NCBI RefSeq assembly: GCF_023074835.1
Contig: NZ_JALLGW010000001.1
Location: forward strand, 1,488,001-1,552,000
Source: Halomarina salina
Lineage (GTDB): Archaea; Halobacteriota; Halobacteria; Halobacteriales; Haloarculaceae
DNA length: 64,000 nt
Direction: 5' to 3'
Both the position numbers and the translations under genes were made by a program. The notes under the pieces were generated by a model. That model was not told where the DNA came from, ran no database searches, and was given only the letters and a program-made list of their open reading frames with translations. This document shows, in pieces, positions 9,545-18,080 of the stretch; within the stretch, counting starts at the first letter, position 1; each line of letters begins with the position of its first letter.

Positions 9545-10774
9545 TCAGATCACCTCCTCGTCGACGAGGTCGGCGATAGTCGCGTCGTCGTACCCCAGGA
9601 GCCCGCCGTAGACGGGTTCGTTGTGTTCGCCCAGGCTCGGGCCCAGGTGCCGAACCTCACCCGGCGTCTCGCTGAACTTCGGGAAGGCGTTCTGCACCGT
9701 CGCGTCGCCGAGTTCGTCGTCGTCGACGGTGACGAGGGCGTCTCGGGCGCGGTACTGTTCGTCCTCGAAGATGTCCTCGACGTTGTAGATGGGGGCGATG
9801 GTGGCGTCCGCGTCGTTGAACGCCTCCAGCACCTCCTCGCGCGTGTGGTCGTCCATCCACTCCTGGATGATACGGTCGAGTTCGTCCACGTTGTCGAGAC
9901 GAGCCTCGTTGTCGGCGAACCGCTCGTCGTCTTTCAGGTCCGGTCGGTCGATGGCGTCGAACACCCGCATCGCGGTCGGTTGGGCGCTCGCCGAGATGGC
10001 GACGTACCGGTCGTCGCCCGTCGGGTAGACGTTCCGCGGTGCCGACGACGTCGAGCGGTTACCGGACCGCTCCTCGACCGTATCCAGCTGGTCGTAGCGC
10101 AGGGGCTGTGGACCGAGCAGCGAGAAGATGGGCTCGGTGAGGCTCGTGTCGATGTACTGACCGCCGCCGTCGTGGACCTCGCGGTGGTACAGCGCGAACA
10201 TGATGGCGAACGTCGAGAACAGGGCGGCGACGCCGTCGGCGAGCCCCGTCGGCGGCAGCAGGGGCTCCCGGTCGGGGTAGCCGTTGAGATACGCGAACCC
10301 GCTCATCGCCTCCGCGAGCGTCCCGAACCCGGGCCGCTCCGCATAGGGGCCGGTCTGTCCGAACCCCGAGAGCCGGCACATGACGAGGTCCGGATTCAGC
10401 TCCGAGAGGCGCTCGTAGCCGAGGTTCCACCGTTCGAGCGTTCCGGGCCGGAAGTTCTCGACGAGGACGTCAGCCTCCGAGACGAGGTCCTCGAAGACGA
10501 CCTGTCCCGCCTCGACGCCGAGGTTCAGCGTGACCGAGCGCTTGTTCCGGCCCAGGTACTTCCACCAGAGACCGGTCCCGTCCTTCTGGGGGCCGAACTG
10601 GCGCAGGTGGTCTCCCGTCGCTGGATGTTCGACCTTGATGACGGTCGCACCGAAATCGGCGAGGAATCGGCCGACCGTCCCCGCGGAGATCATCGTCCCC
10701 GCTTCGACGACCGTCAGGCCTTCGAGCGGTCCGTGCGCTGCATCTTCGTCCATCGTCGTCTCGATTCCGTTCAT
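9545..10774 (-). CDS. class III CoA-transferase (CaiB/BaiF family)
   Basis: 409-residue CoA-transferase that would move CoA from a donor such as succinyl-CoA to a carboxylic acid. Family features are GLTVVEAGTMISAG, ADFGATVIKVEHP, GRNKRSVTLNL, and the catalytic aspartate in the GLADGVAAL segment, followed by GGQYIDTSLTEP. Length is normal. It directly precedes the HMG-CoA-lyase-like gene (no gap) and the LeuC/LeuD pair, so acid activation followed by carbon-carbon cleavage is the natural reading. A second member of the family at 59374-60606 sits beside another DRE-TIM enzyme. The donor and acceptor acids are unknown. Confidence 0.92.
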   Translation of the reverse strand: MNGIETTMDEDAAHGPLEGLTVVEAGTMISAGTVGRFLADFGATVIKVEHPATGDHLRQFGPQKDGTGLWWKYLGRNKRSVTLNLGVEAGQVVFEDLVSEADVLVENFRPGTLERWNLGYERLSELNPDLVMCRLSGFGQTGPYAERPGFGTLAEAMSGFAYLNGYPDREPLLPPTGLADGVAALFSTFAIMFALYHREVHDGGGQYIDTSLTEPIFSLLGPQPLRYDQLDTVEERSGNRSTSSAPRNVYPTGDDRYVAISASAQPTAMRVFDAIDRPDLKDDERFADNEARLDNVDELDRIIQEWMDDHTREEVLEAFNDADATIAPIYNVEDIFEDEQYRARDALVTVDDDELGDATVQNAFPKFSETPGEVRHLGPSLGEHNEPVYGGLLGYDDATIADLVDEEVI

Positions 10775-10911
10775 ACGGTACTCCTCCTCGCGTCGTGGCA
10801 GGCTACTCGCGGAGCGGCTCCGGCGGCAGCAGACTGCGTGTGTGATGTGATGTGGTGCATCGGTTGGCGTCGTCGTCTTCGATCGGTCGACGGGGTCCGT
10901 GCTGTTGTCGC

Positions 10912-12303
10912 TCAGATGGGGCGGTCGATGTGCGTTCCGTGGCCGGCGTCGCCGACGATCTCACCGTGCTCGTAGGCCACCTGGCCCTTCACGACGGTGT
11001 GGGTCGGCCACCCCGTCACCTCCCGGCCGTCGTACGGGGAGTAATCGGCGGCACTCTTCAGTAGTTCGGGCGTCACCTCCCTTTTCTCGTCGAGGTCGAC
11101 GACGGCGAGGTCGGCGTCGCTGCCCACCCTGACGGTGCCTTTCTTCGGATAGAGGTTGAACGCCTTCGCCGTGTTGGTCGACGTCACCTCGACGGCACGC
11201 TCCAGCGAGATGCGGCCCTCGTTGACGCCCTCCGAGAGTATCAGTGGGAGCATCGTCGCCGTACTCGGGAATCCGGGGAGGCTGTCGGGGACGTCCTGGC
11301 CGATCTTCTCCTCGGCCATGTTACAGCAGTGGTCCGTACCGATGCAGGAGATGGTCCCGTCGGCGACCCGCTCCCAGAGCGTCTCGCGGTCTTCCGCGGA
11401 GCGGACCGGTGGGTTGACGTTGTGACGTTCGTCGGCTTCCTCGCTCGTGAGCGTCAGGTAATGCGTGCAGGTCTCGCCGGTGAGCCCCCAGCCGGCGTCC
11501 TTGAGCGTCGCGAGTTCGTCCGCGGTCTGGCCGGAGGAGACGTGGACGGCGTAGAAGTTCTCGCCGTAGTCGTGCTGGCGGGCCAGCGCCGCCCCGGAGA
11601 TCATGCTCTGGGCCTCGGCGTACCCCGGGAACTGCTCGACGAGGGCGTCGTAGTCGCGGTACTCCTGGTCGTCATCCAGCTCCGTCTCGAGGTACGGGTT
11701 GTCGCCGAGCGAGTTCGTTATCTCGACGTTCTCGGAGTGGTAGCCCAGCGTCGTCGGGACGTCCTGGTCGGCGAGCGCCTGGATGAACGCGTCACCGAAG
11801 TCGTCGCGCATCTCGCAGTCGACGCCGAACTTCTCGGCGGCGCTGTACTTGTAGTTCATGTACCACTTGAACGTGGTGATGCCCAGCTCGTCGACGATGT
11901 AGGGGATCTCCTCGACGTGCTCGAACGACAGCAGTCCCAGCGAGAAGAAGTAGTCGTGGTAGTAGTTGGGTTCGGCCTGCTCGAAGTACTCACCCATTAT
12001 CTCCTCGTACGACCCCGGTCGCCGGAAGTAATTCCCGATGGTGGTCACGCCACCGACGAGGTCCGACTGGGATTCGCTCTCGGCGTCCTCCGCCAGCGTG
12101 CGGTAGATGCCGTGGTGCGTGTGTGGGTCGATGGCTCCTGGGAGGACGTGCTTGCCGTCCGCGTCGATCTCGCGGTCGCCCTCGACGCTCCCCGGACTGG
12201 CGATTGCGCTGATGAGACCGTCCGTCGCCGCGACGTCCGCCTCGAACGTCCCGTGTTCCGGCGTGACGACGGTACCGTTCCTGACGACGAGGTCGTGGGT
12301 CAT
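10912..12303 (-). CDS. dihydropyrimidinase/hydantoinase-family cyclic amidohydrolase
   Basis: 463-residue amidohydrolase that hydrolyses cyclic amides such as hydantoins, dihydropyrimidines or imides. The metal-site pattern is complete: DPHTHH (two His), Lys in TFKWYM (expected to be carboxylated), His in GYHSENVEI, His in VHVSSGQT and Asp in GTDHC. Composite-barrel features at both ends (LVVRNGTVVTP; GSDADLAVVDL) support cytosolic hydantoinase-type architecture. Its start overlaps the stop of the isochorismatase-family gene by four bases, so ring opening and hydrolysis of the opened product are probably coupled. A gap of 137 bases separates it from the CoA-transferase downstream. Preferred substrate unknown. 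Confidence 0.9.
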   Translation of the reverse strand: MTHDLVVRNGTVVTPEHGTFEADVAATDGLISAIASPGSVEGDREIDADGKHVLPGAIDPHTHHGIYRTLAEDAESESQSDLVGGVTTIGNYFRRPGSYEEIMGEYFEQAEPNYYHDYFFSLGLLSFEHVEEIPYIVDELGITTFKWYMNYKYSAAEKFGVDCEMRDDFGDAFIQALADQDVPTTLGYHSENVEITNSLGDNPYLETELDDDQEYRDYDALVEQFPGYAEAQSMISGAALARQHDYGENFYAVHVSSGQTADELATLKDAGWGLTGETCTHYLTLTSEEADERHNVNPPVRSAEDRETLWERVADGTISCIGTDHCCNMAEEKIGQDVPDSLPGFPSTATMLPLILSEGVNEGRISLERAVEVTSTNTAKAFNLYPKKGTVRVGSDADLAVVDLDEKREVTPELLKSAADYSPYDGREVTGWPTHTVVKGQVAYEHGEIVGDAGHGTHIDRPI

Positions 12304-12968
12304 GGTTCCTCCAGTGTCTCGACGTACTCGCGGACCTCCTCGGTCTCCAGGACCTCGGCGTACTTCATCCACATGTCGAGGAGGCCGATCTTGTGCGACG
12401 CCTCGATACGGTCGAAGAGACACTCCTGGGGTAGAACGACGCCGTACCCGTGCTGGGTGGCGTCGACGACCGTCGCCCGGACGCACCCGCTGGTCGAGTT
12501 CCCGACGACGATGAGCGAGTCGTGCTCCCCCTCGGTCAACAGGTCGTCCAGCTCGGTGTCGAAGAAGACGCTCGCGTACGTCTTGTCGATGACCGTCTCG
12601 CCCTCCTCGGGCGCGACGGGGTCGACGATGTCGAGGTCGGGGTGGTCCGGGTCGTCGTAACTCGACGGCACGACCCGACTGTACACGACCCGGAGTCCCT
12701 CGTCGCGCGCGAAGTCGAGGAACGGGTCGATGTGGTCGATGGCGTCCCAGGCGATCTCCCCCATCGCCGTCCGGTACTCCTCGACTGCATCGAGGATCGG
12801 GACGTCGTCGCCGACGATGAGTCGCTGCATGTCGATGACCAGTACCAGCGGGTTCTCACCGAGCCCTCGTGACTCCCACGAGGACGCTCCCTCCTTGTCG
12901 TACCCGGCCGCCGTGATGACGGCCTCGTCCCGCTCGGAGAGCAGGTCCTCCCAGATTCGCTCTGTCAT
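12300..12968 (-). CDS. isochorismatase-family amidohydrolase (N-carbamoylsarcosine amidase-like)
   Basis: 222-residue cysteine hydrolase of the isochorismatase superfamily. The catalytic triad is visible as Asp in VIDMQR, Lys in DKTYAS and Cys in NSTSGC, followed by VRATVVDATQHGY. N-carbamoylsarcosine amidase and RutB-type ureidoacrylate hydrolases share this pattern. With the coupled hydantoinase gene, it most likely removes a carbamoyl or amide group from the ring-opened product, releasing CO2 and ammonia or an acid. ATG at 12968 is chosen because it lies about 30-40 bases below an AT-rich TATA-like element. A second homologue is at 60722-61372. Confidence 0.88.
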   Translation of the reverse strand: MTERIWEDLLSERDEAVITAAGYDKEGASSWESRGLGENPLVLVIDMQRLIVGDDVPILDAVEEYRTAMGEIAWDAIDHIDPFLDFARDEGLRVVYSRVVPSSYDDPDHPDLDIVDPVAPEEGETVIDKTYASVFFDTELDDLLTEGEHDSLIVVGNSTSGCVRATVVDATQHGYGVVLPQECLFDRIEASHKIGLLDMWMKYAEVLETEEVREYVETLEEP

Positions 12969-12998
12969 TGTCTCACACACGGCTGCGGTGCCCACTGG

Positions 12999-13010
12999 CA
13001 TAAATTTTCG
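12999..13010 (-). promoter_or_regulatory. TATA-like promoter element for the amidohydrolase/hydantoinase operon
   Basis: On the minus strand the sequence reads CGAAAATTTATG, an AT-rich island in GC-rich surroundings. The TTTATG core lies about 33 bases upstream of the ATG at 12968. This is the usual haloarchaeal TATA spacing for a transcript with a very short leader. Position-based inference only. Confidence 0.5.
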
Positions 13011-13088
13011 TCACTCCTGCCGCGATGGGTCGGGTTCTCGTGGTCGAGTGCGGCCGACCCACTACGGCGACCTCGACCCCCTGCTCCG

Positions 13089-14120
13089 CTATCCGGACCG
13101 CTCCGGCGCGAAGGTCTCCAGGGTACGCTCGACCCACTCGTCGTCGGTCCCGGACGGCGTCCGGACGATAGGCAGGTCGACGCCCAGTGCACGAAGCTCT
13201 TCCAGTTCGTCGCGCGCGGTCGTCGGCGTTCCGACGAGGCCGACGACATCGAGAAACGACTCGGAGAGTTGGCCCGCGGCGGCTTCGGTCGTCTCTGCCT
13301 CGCGGGCGGCCTCGACCTCGTCGCCGAACCCGGCCTCCTCGGCGACGCGGGCGTAGTATCCGGGGATGTCGCGGAGGTAGTACGCCACGTGGTTCGCGGC
13401 GGCCTCGTAGGCGACGGTCGGGTCGTCGTGGACCGCCGTGAGGACGTACATGGCCACGTCGATATCAGCCGGGTCGCGGTCGGCGCGGCTCGCCCCCTCG
13501 GCGAGCCACCCCGTCGCCTCCTCGAACCGCGACGGTGGGTAGAGGTTCGGCAGCCACCCGTCGGCCACCTCGCCCGTCAGTCTGACGTTGCCCGGCCCGA
13601 GCGCCCCGTTGTAGATGGGAATCGACGACCGCTCGGGTTCGAACGCCTCCCAGAAGCTGGTCCGGTCCGGGCTGTAGAACTCTCCCTCGAACCCCTCGGC
13701 CTCGCCTCGGAGGTATCGCCGGACGAGTTCGACGTACTCGTGGAGTCGTGCGAGCGGTCGGTCGAACTCGACGCCGTGGAACGTCTCGACGACTCCCGGG
13801 TGAGCGACGCCGAGGCCGAGGATGGCACGGCCACCCGAATGCTCGTCGAGCGTCGCCGCCGCGGCCGCCAGCGCGGCCGGCGTCCGGGAGAACACGTTGA
13901 CGATACCCGTCGCCAGACCGATCTCGTCCGTGTGGACCGCCCACCGCTCCAGTTTACCGAACGCTGTCTTCCCCTGCCCCTCGGCCGCCCAGACGGAGTC
14001 GTACCCCAACTCCTCCGCGCGAACGACCTGCTCCGGGTCGTCGCGGAGCGCGAACAACACCCCCGTTCGCTTCCGGTCGCTCGTCACGCCAGTCCCCGGA
14101 TGCTCACTCGGTACGCCCAT
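13089..14120 (-). CDS. LLM-class (luciferase-like, probably F420-dependent) oxidoreductase
   Basis: Up to 343 residues with the luciferase-like TIM-barrel pattern: GYDSVWAAEGQGKTAFGKLE, then IGLATGIVNVFSRTPAALA, and SGGRAILGLGVAHPGVVE, which is typical of F420-binding archaeal members (methylene-tetrahydromethanopterin-reductase-like). A GTG about 12 codons in could be the true start. RutA, the uracil ring-opening monooxygenase, belongs to the same superfamily and works with an isochorismatase-family RutB, so association with the adjacent amidohydrolase is suggestive, but the residues visible here favour an F420 enzyme. Cofactor and substrate remain unassigned. Confidence 0.87.
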   Translation of the reverse strand: MGVPSEHPGTGVTSDRKRTGVLFALRDDPEQVVRAEELGYDSVWAAEGQGKTAFGKLERWAVHTDEIGLATGIVNVFSRTPAALAAAAATLDEHSGGRAILGLGVAHPGVVETFHGVEFDRPLARLHEYVELVRRYLRGEAEGFEGEFYSPDRTSFWEAFEPERSSIPIYNGALGPGNVRLTGEVADGWLPNLYPPSRFEEATGWLAEGASRADRDPADIDVAMYVLTAVHDDPTVAYEAAANHVAYYLRDIPGYYARVAEEAGFGDEVEAAREAETTEAAAGQLSESFLDVVGLVGTPTTARDELEELRALGVDLPIVRTPSGTDDEWVERTLETFAPERSG

Positions 14121-14290
14121 CGTTCACTCATCAGCGGTCTCGTCTCGACCATGTCATGGAGTTGCACGCCTCGGCGTGGTAAAGCTGTCGCGCCGCCCGG
14201 CCACTCGCGAGTGAACCACTCCGACGGTCGCTCTCGACGGTCTCGCTCCTCCTCGTCCCGCCAGTCGAACCTCCGAACGTCGTCGCTCGG

Positions 14291-15064
14291 TCACCCCGTC
14301 GAGTGAACGCCGCCGTCGACGACCAGCGACTCCCCCGTGACGTAGCTCGCCAGGTCGCTCGCGAGGTACAGCGCCGCGTCGGCGACATCCTCTGGCCGAC
14401 CGAACGCGTCGAGCGGAACGCGTTCTCTGAAGGCCTCCCCCGCTGCCGTGTCGATGACCTCGCTGTCCTCACGAGTCATCGCCGTCTCGATGACGCCGGG
14501 GTGGATGACGTTCGCCCGGACGCCACTCGGGCCGAGTCCGTCGGCCAGTGCGTACGTCATGAGCCGAATCGCTCCCTTCGACGCCGAGTAGGCGACGTAG
14601 TCACCGACCCCGTACAGCCCCGCCGTCGACGAGAGGTTCACGATGCTTCCCTGCCCCTGCTCGACCAGCCGTCGCGCGGCGGCCTGCGACCCGAAGTACG
14701 TCCCCTTCACGTTCGTCTCGAACACGCGGTCGAACTCCGCCTCCTCGGCCGTCAGGAACGACTCGGCGTGGAAGACGCCGGCGTTGTTCACCATGACGTC
14801 TATCTCGCCGAACGCGTCGGCCGCTGCGACCGCCCGTTCGAGCGCCGCCGGGTCACGCACGTCGCACTCGACGAACGTCGCCCGGCGGTCGGTCTCCTCG
14901 CGGATGTACTCGTGTGTGGGGCGACCCGTCTCTCGTGGCTGCTCGCGCAGGTCTGCGACGACGACGTCTGCGCCCTGTTCGGCGAACCGTGTGGCGATAG
15001 CCCGACCGATTCCACTCGTGGCACCGGTGACGACCGCGGTCTGGCCGTCGAGTAGGTGGTCCAT
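14291..15064 (-). CDS. SDR family NAD(P)-dependent oxidoreductase
   Basis: 257-residue classical SDR with TGATSGIGRAIA near residue 14, NNAGVFH near 92, catalytic Ser in NLSSTAG, Tyr/Lys in YSASKGAIRL and the C-terminal TGESLVVDGGVHSTG. It is transcribed divergently from the LivGF-type ABC genes. A perfect inverted repeat (15135-15156) lies between the two starts and could control both. It faces the LLM oxidoreductase gene in the same direction with 170 bases between. Probable role is oxidation or reduction of a transported substrate or early intermediate; substrate not predictable. Confidence 0.92.
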   Translation of the reverse strand: MDHLLDGQTAVVTGATSGIGRAIATRFAEQGADVVVADLREQPRETGRPTHEYIREETDRRATFVECDVRDPAALERAVAAADAFGEIDVMVNNAGVFHAESFLTAEEAEFDRVFETNVKGTYFGSQAAARRLVEQGQGSIVNLSSTAGLYGVGDYVAYSASKGAIRLMTYALADGLGPSGVRANVIHPGVIETAMTREDSEVIDTAAGEAFRERVPLDAFGRPEDVADAALYLASDLASYVTGESLVVDGGVHSTG

Positions 15065-15134
15065 GCGACCACGTCGCAGTGTGATGGGTTGACCGTTTCG
15101 CCCCGCGACCGTCCGGAGTGCCGTGTGCGAGGGC

Positions 15135-15156
15135 GTACCAACGCTTAAGTTGGTAC
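15135..15156. promoter_or_regulatory. perfect inverted repeat over the livG-like promoter (candidate operator)
   Basis: GTACCAAC, six bases (GCTTAA), then GTTGGTAC: an 8-base perfect inverted repeat centred in the 110-base space between the divergent SDR (-) and LivG-like (+) genes. The spacer holds the CTTAA that is the only TATA-like element about 28 bases before the LivG-like ATG at 15175. A dimeric repressor bound here would block that promoter. No known regulator is assigned. Confidence 0.6.
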
Positions 15157-15174
15157 CTCACATCTGCCGTGTCA

Positions 15175-15915
15175 ATGGCACCGCTTCTGGAGACCACCGA
15201 CCTGGAGAAGACGTTCGGCGCTCTCGTCGCGAACGACGGCATCTCACTCACCGTCGACGCGGGCGAGGTCCGGGGAATCATCGGACCGAACGGCAGCGGA
15301 AAGTCGACGTTCTTCAACACGGTCACGGGCTTCTACACCGCCGACGGGGGGACGGTCACGTTCGATGGCGAGGACATCACTGGCTGTTCGTCTCACGAGA
15401 TCGCACGCAAGGGACTGGCACGGACGTTTCAGATCGTCTCGCCGTTCGAGAACCTGACCGTCCGGCAGAACCTGCTGGCGGTCCACTCGAAGGGGGTGCG
15501 AGTCAGCGAGGACAAACGCGAGCGGGCGGACGAGATTCTGGAGTTCCTCGACATCGCTCACCTCGCAGACGACGAGGCCAGCGAGATGAGCGGCGGGCAG
15601 CAGAAGCTCCTCGAACTCGCCCGCCTCCTCATGCTCGACCCGAAGTGCATCATGCTCGACGAGCCGACAGCGGGCGTCAACCCCGCCCTCCAGGACCGCA
15701 TCCTCGACCGACTCATCGCGATGAACGACCGCGGGACGACCTTCGTCATCGTCGAGCACGACATGGACCTCATTCGAGCGTTCGCGGACACGGTGACGGT
15801 GTTCGACCAGGGCAGAATCATCGCGGAGGGGACGTTCGACGAAGTGACCGCGGAGTCGCGAGTCCGCGACGCGTATCTGGGCGTCGAGAGCGACCTGAAG
15901 GAGGTGCTCGGATGA
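15175..15915 (+). CDS. branched-chain/carboxylate-type ABC transporter ATPase (LivG family)
   Basis: 246-residue ATPase with Walker A GPNGSGKST near residue 39, signature MSGGQQKLLELAR, Walker B IMLDEPTAGVNP and the C-terminal helix (DAYLGVE) characteristic of LivG/BraF. ATG at 15175 sits one TATA spacing below the CTTAA element and is probably leaderless. Its stop overlaps the LivF-like start by four bases. The matching binding protein and permeases are 3-4 kb away at 19671-23134, separated by a minus-strand gene pair. LivG-type ATPases serve amino acids, amides, urea or carboxylates; the catabolic genes around suggest an organic acid or amide. Confidence 0.93.
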   Translation: MAPLLETTDLEKTFGALVANDGISLTVDAGEVRGIIGPNGSGKSTFFNTVTGFYTADGGTVTFDGEDITGCSSHEIARKGLARTFQIVSPFENLTVRQNLLAVHSKGVRVSEDKRERADEILEFLDIAHLADDEASEMSGGQQKLLELARLLMLDPKCIMLDEPTAGVNPALQDRILDRLIAMNDRGTTFVIVEHDMDLIRAFADTVTVFDQGRIIAEGTFDEVTAESRVRDAYLGVESDLKEVLG

Positions 15916-16679
15916 GCACCGACTCCGACCCGACGACCGACGCCGAGGACCGCCCGACGACCGGGACGAGCGACCAACTCGTCGTCGAGAACGTCGTCAC
16001 CGGGTACGGCAATCACGAGATCATCCACGACGTCTCCGCGAAGAGTCACGAGGGGGTGACCTGCATCTTCGGACCGAACGGCTCGGGCAAGTCGACGCTC
16101 ATCAAGGCGATGGGCGGCAAGCTACCGCTGTGGAGCGGACGCAAGCGCATGGGCGACCGGGACCTGACGGACGCGAACGCGAGCGACATGGTCGACGCCG
16201 GCGTCATCACCGTCCCGCAGGACGGCGGGCTGTTTCCGTCGATGACCGTCCGAGAGAACCTCCTCATGGGTGGGCACTCCGTCGACGACGACGACCTCGT
16301 CAGCCGTCGGATGGATGAGGCCTACGAGGCGTTCCCTATCCTCGAGGAGAAGACGGCTGCGAAGGCCACCTCGCTCTCGGGCGGGCAGCAGATGATGCTG
16401 AGCTTCGCCCGAGCGATGGTGTCCGGAGCCGACGTGTTCCTGCTCGACGAACCGTCGGCAGGACTCGCGCCGACGCTCGTCGACGACGTGATGGAACAGG
16501 TCCGTACCCTCGTCGACAGGGGCGTTCAGGTCGTCCTCGTCGAGCAGAACGTCAAGACGGCCCTCCGCGTCGCCGACCACGTCTACATCCTCGCCCAGGG
16601 GCGCACCCAGTTCGACGGGCCACCCGCCGACCTGGCCGAGGAGGACGAACTCATCGAACTGTACCTCGGCATCAAGTAA
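15912..16679 (+). CDS. branched-chain/carboxylate-type ABC transporter ATPase (LivF family)
   Basis: 255 residues with an about 22-residue acidic, Thr-rich N-terminal extension before the ATPase fold. Walker A GPNGSGKST, signature LSGGQQMMLSFARAM, Walker B FLLDEPSAGLAP and the LivF-type C-terminus ELYLGIK are all present. It pairs with the LivG-like ATPase upstream through a four-base overlap. ATG at 15912 is the only start consistent with coupling. The partner permeases are the LivH/LivM-like proteins at 21087-23134. Confidence 0.93.
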   Translation: MSTDSDPTTDAEDRPTTGTSDQLVVENVVTGYGNHEIIHDVSAKSHEGVTCIFGPNGSGKSTLIKAMGGKLPLWSGRKRMGDRDLTDANASDMVDAGVITVPQDGGLFPSMTVRENLLMGGHSVDDDDLVSRRMDEAYEAFPILEEKTAAKATSLSGGQQMMLSFARAMVSGADVFLLDEPSAGLAPTLVDDVMEQVRTLVDRGVQVVLVEQNVKTALRVADHVYILAQGRTQFDGPPADLAEEDELIELYLGIK

Positions 16680-16733
16680 CTCCCTCATTCCTCTGTACCG
16701 TCGCTCTGAACGAGGTGTAGCGATCCTCCTCGG

Positions 16734-18080
16734 CTATCCTAACTCTCCGTCACCGGATCGAAGCAGTTCGAAGAGCGTCGTCGAATCCGCAGGACCCTCT
16801 CGGGTCGCGGCCCACAGGTCGTTGGCGGAGTCGGTGCCCAGCACGGGACCGACGAGGTCGGTGAACTTCTCGCGGACGACGCTCTCCTCGTACGGCCGTT
16901 CGGCACCGCCGGCGGCGTGAACGACCTTCTCCGAACGCGTCGAGCCATCGGTCGTCGTCACGGTGACTCGTGCGGAGCGCTGGTCGGGAAGCCGGTCACG
17001 CATCTCGTCGGTGGCGACGACCTCGACGCGGTCGGCGAGTGCCAGCGTCGGTTCGTCGATGGCGTCGGCGACGAACGCCGGCTTTCCCGAGGTGCCGTGG
17101 ACGAGGCGCGTCGCGACGGCGAACGGCACCGAGAACTTCGCCTGGAGCGCACTGCTGGGTCGGGTCTCGGTGAGCGCGGCCGCCGCGGGGTAGGTCTCGA
17201 CGCGGACGCCATCGACGGTAGCCGGATCGAGTCCGCTCTCCAGCAGCGCGTCGACCGCGTCGATAGTCGGGTGGGTGTACCGACAGGCGGCGTGTCGTTT
17301 GAAGTACCCCTGCGTCACCTCCCACCGCTCACCGAGGTCGGCCCCGAGCGCGTCGCGGTCGACCGTCCCCTCGACCGCGAGGTCGAGGTGTCTCGCGATG
17401 CCGTCGTCGACCCCCGAGAACCCGGCAGCCGCGAGGTCGGCGGCCAGGAGCCCCGAGAGGTTCGCTCCCCCGGCGAACGCCTGCCGAACGGTCGCCCCTT
17501 CCGTGGCTGCGGCCATCAACGTGTGCTGGGCGTCCTTCGCGGCGATTCGAGCCGCCTGCTCGACGGTCGCGGCGTCGTACCCGCGATTCACCGCGACGCC
17601 GACCGCCGCGCCGACCGGGCCCCAGACGCCGTGCGGGTGGTAGCCCTCCGCCAGTGGCTGACAGGCTCGACCGGCCCGGGCGGCCGCCTCGTACCCGGCA
17701 ACGAACGAGACGAGGAGGTCGTCACCGGACCCGTCGTCGACCTCCCAGTCGGCGAGCAGCGCCGGTAGGACGTGAATCGCGGGGTGGCCGGCGGCGTACT
17801 TGTGCCCCTCGTCCAGTTCGAGCACCGTCCCCGACGCGCCGCCAGCGAACGCGGCGAGATAGCGCGACGTCGTCGCGTCGTGTCCGACGACCGTCGCCGA
17901 CCCCGGTGTCCGCTCGCAGGCACCGTCGACGAACCCCCGAACGTCGGGGTCGGTCGAGCCGCCGACCATCGCTGCGACGGTGTCCGCAACCACCAGTCGG
18001 GCGTGCGAACGGACTGGTTCCAGAACGTCGTCGAACGAGAGAGTGGCCGCGAAGGTCGCCAGTTCCGTCTCGGCGCTCAT
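16734..18080 (-). CDS. MmgE/PrpD family protein (first copy)
   Basis: 448-residue member of the MmgE/PrpD family, which includes 2-methylcitrate dehydratase, cis-aconitate decarboxylase and iminodisuccinate epimerase. The N-terminal helical domain has VVADTVAAMVGGS and LDEGHKYAAGHPAIHVLPALL; the second half has YFKRHAACRYTHPTIDAVDAL and KFSVPFAVATRLVHG, all typical of the fold. It is translationally coupled (four-base overlap) to the upstream flavoprotein gene. The same two-gene pair occurs in mirror orientation at 23701-26519. The expected reaction is dehydration, decarboxylation or isomerisation of a small polycarboxylate produced or oxidised by the flavoprotein; which one is undetermined. 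Confidence 0.9.
   Translation of the reverse strand: MSAETELATFAATLSFDDVLEPVRSHARLVVADTVAAMVGGSTDPDVRGFVDGACERTPGSATVVGHDATTSRYLAAFAGGASGTVLELDEGHKYAAGHPAIHVLPALLADWEVDDGSGDDLLVSFVAGYEAAARAGRACQPLAEGYHPHGVWGPVGAAVGVAVNRGYDAATVEQAARIAAKDAQHTLMAAATEGATVRQAFAGGANLSGLLAADLAAAGFSGVDDGIARHLDLAVEGTVDRDALGADLGERWEVTQGYFKRHAACRYTHPTIDAVDALLESGLDPATVDGVRVETYPAAAALTETRPSSALQAKFSVPFAVATRLVHGTSGKPAFVADAIDEPTLALADRVEVVATDEMRDRLPDQRSARVTVTTTDGSTRSEKVVHAAGGAERPYEESVVREKFTDLVGPVLGTDSANDLWAATREGPADSTTLFELLRSGDGELG

Noticed and set aside
8582-10975. Very long open frame on the plus strand antisense to the lyase and CoA-transferase genes
   Set aside because: Arg/Val/Asp-rich mirror composition caused by high GC third positions; the minus-strand frames carry all recognisable catalytic motifs.
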